A DNA stretch of 7,324 bases, taken from positions 1-7,324 of the forward strand of contig SBAY01000302.1 of the NCBI GenBank assembly GCA_005239945.1, read 5' to 3'. The position numbers and the translations under genes were made by a program. Positions 6,293 through 7,324 of this stretch are shown here, one piece after another; the stretch's first letter is position 1; each line of letters starts with the position of its first letter. The notes under the pieces were generated by a model. The model was not told where the DNA came from. It searched no databases and was given only the letters and a program-made list of their open reading frames with translations. Source of the DNA: Nitrospira sp. (GTDB taxonomy: Bacteria > UBA9089 > CG2-30-40-21 > SBAY01).

Positions 6293-7174
6293 ATGAAATG
6301 GTTATTGTCTTTAATTATTTTATTGAATTTGGCTAAAGATGGTTTTTGTTTACCAATAGACTTACAACTTGGTGCCAGACCGCAGGGAATGGGGGGGGCA
6401 TTTGTGGCTCTGGTTGATGATGTCAATGCGGTCTATTGGAATCCGGCCGGATTAACCCAAATGAGGACATTTGAGGCGGCTTTTATGCATGTTAGCCCAT
6501 TTAGTATTGGTGAGGCAACTATTGATTTTTCATCTTTAGCCGTTCCAATGAGTCAAACAGGTGCCTTGGGTGTTAGTTGGATTCATCAAGGGGCAGAATT
6601 AGAAGAGGGTAGGGGAGCCACATACAAAAAATCCAATATGTCAGAGAATACCTTTGTTTTATCCCTTGCCCGGAGACTTACTCCTGATATGTCTCTGGGA
6701 GTAAATGTCAAACGATTACGGATAGATTCAGAAATAGGTGGTGGAGGTGGGTTTGGTTATGATTTAGGGTTACTTTACAGGGTTCATAATATCGCCTTTG
6801 AAAAATTACCTTTTCAGACATTTTCCTTTGGATTGATGTTCCGTAATCTATTTACCGACCTTAAAGATGAATCTGTCCCGGCTACATTGAGAATGGGTGT
6901 AGCCACAAAGGTCTATAATGGTCGGGTAGCATTGGCAGTTGATATGGAGAAGAAAAAAGAGGTAAATAAGGAAGAAAATTCATATCAATTCCATTTTGGT
7001 GCTGAAACGGCTATAACTCGAAATATGTTACTTCGCCTCGGTAATGATGATGGAGATTTGACTTATGGGGTAGGCTTCCTCCTTTTAAACTGGGAATTGG
7101 ATTATGCCTTCTATCGAATAAAAGAATATGACCTTGACTATTCCCACCGTATGTCAGCTACATTAAAATTTTAG
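6293..7174 (+). CDS. PorV/UPF0164-like outer-membrane beta-barrel protein
   Basis: The 293-residue product starts at ATG 6293 behind an excellent Shine-Dalgarno. The N-terminus (MKWLLSLIILLNLA) is a signal peptide, with cleavage somewhere around residues 17-21. Next comes the family hallmark LGARPQGMGGAFVALVDDVNAVYWNPAGL (about residues 26-54), as in PorV/PorQ and UPF0164/FadL-like proteins. The rest is alternating strands, many with aromatic ends, including SLAVPMSQTGALGVSW, DYDLGLLY-like segments and LTYGVGFLL. The last strand ends MSATLKF, with the terminal Phe typical of barrels inserted by the BAM machinery. PorV itself is the outer-membrane shuttle that receives type IX secretion cargo. 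Because the upstream gene ends in a sorting-like domain, a partner role is plausible but unproven. An 8-base G run (6391-6398) encodes part of GMGGA near the 5' end. The alternative call is a FadL-type transport barrel of unknown substrate. Confidence 0.85.
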   Translation: MKWLLSLIILLNLAKDGFCLPIDLQLGARPQGMGGAFVALVDDVNAVYWNPAGLTQMRTFEAAFMHVSPFSIGEATIDFSSLAVPMSQTGALGVSWIHQGAELEEGRGATYKKSNMSENTFVLSLARRLTPDMSLGVNVKRLRIDSEIGGGGGFGYDLGLLYRVHNIAFEKLPFQTFSFGLMFRNLFTDLKDESVPATLRMGVATKVYNGRVALAVDMEKKKEVNKEENSYQFHFGAETAITRNMLLRLGNDDGDLTYGVGFLLLNWELDYAFYRIKEYDLDYSHRMSATLKF

Positions 7175-7324
7175 GAGACAGATTTTGATACATTAGGTAG
7201 CTCAATAAGTTTGAGGGATTTTCCTTTTAACGGATGTTCCATCTGGTACCCACAGTGGTGATGTAGCTTAACCTATTGAGGATCAATTACTTTTGCGGTT
7301 TTTTGTCAATTTTTTTCTCGTGGC
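7175..7324. other. Non-coding 3' flank with weak dyads and T-runs
   Basis: I see no convincing gene in these 150 bases. A 5-bp hairpin CTCAA/TTGAG (7201-7205 with 7211-7215, loop of 5) is followed by a moderately T-rich stretch. CTCAATA (7201-7207) also complements TATTGAG (7274-7280). ATTGA/TCAAT (7275-7279 with 7283-7287) is followed by T6 and T7 runs at 7299-7316. CCACAGTGG (7249-7257) is a short dyad. Any of these could be part of a transcription end, but none is a GC-rich hairpin with an adjoining T-tract, so no terminator is called. Confidence 0.4.

Noticed and set aside
7171..7242. Minus-strand 23-codon ORF beginning MEHPLKGK
   Set aside because: It is too short, has no ribosome-binding site, matches no family I recognise and ends inside the barrel gene's stop codon region.
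7201..7316. Rho-independent terminator after the barrel gene
   Set aside because: The available stems are only 5 bp and AT-rich, and the T-runs are not directly attached to a stable stem.

Overview
The window looks like a piece of an AT-rich genome from a Gram-negative (outer-membrane) bacterium, possibly one of the poorly cultured lineages that encode giant Ig-like repeat proteins next to PorV/UPF0164-type barrels. No phylogenetic marker is present, so the lineage is a guess. Three genes lie on the + strand: a giant surface or secreted protein (1-5778, 5' end outside the window), a small four-helix-bundle protein of the 23S rRNA intervening-sequence (S23/IVP) family (5820-6182), and a PorV/UPF0164-like outer-membrane beta-barrel protein (6293-7174). 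The last 150 bases are non-coding with only weak dyads.

The giant protein is open from base 1, so the TTG at 94 is not its start. The visible 1925 residues hold the end of one Ig-like domain, then about sixteen complete Ig-like domains of roughly 100 residues, a ZU5-like domain, and a C-terminal FlgD-type Ig domain resembling type IX secretion sorting domains. The domains fall into recurring modules: A (three domains), B (two domains), X and C. Their order is C(end)-A-B-X-C-C-C-B'-X'-A'-Y-ZU5-FlgD. The gene therefore grew by duplicating and reshuffling multi-domain blocks.

The most unusual part is 5775-6279. The S23/IVP-family gene sits between two heptanucleotide arrays in inverted orientation: TAAGACT plus AAAGACT units on the left (5776-5808) and fifteen RGTCTTY units on the right (6174-6278). 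The outermost 8 bases are perfect inverted repeats (GTAAGACT / AGTCTTAC). The arms could form an approximately 34-bp RNA stem enclosing the small gene. The unit fills exactly the space between the last codon of the giant gene and the Shine-Dalgarno of the barrel gene. Taking it out (keeping one TAA) would leave a compact two-gene operon with a 14-nt spacer. The layout resembles a 23S rRNA intervening sequence (inverted-repeat stem plus S23-family ORF) placed in an mRNA instead of an rRNA. I propose it as a small IVS-like, possibly mobile, element.

Functionally, the outer two genes suggest a cargo and partner pair: a giant exported adhesin-like protein with a sorting-type C-terminus, and a PorV-like barrel that could help take it through or hold it at the outer membrane. 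The middle gene looks like a later insertion with no evident role in that process.
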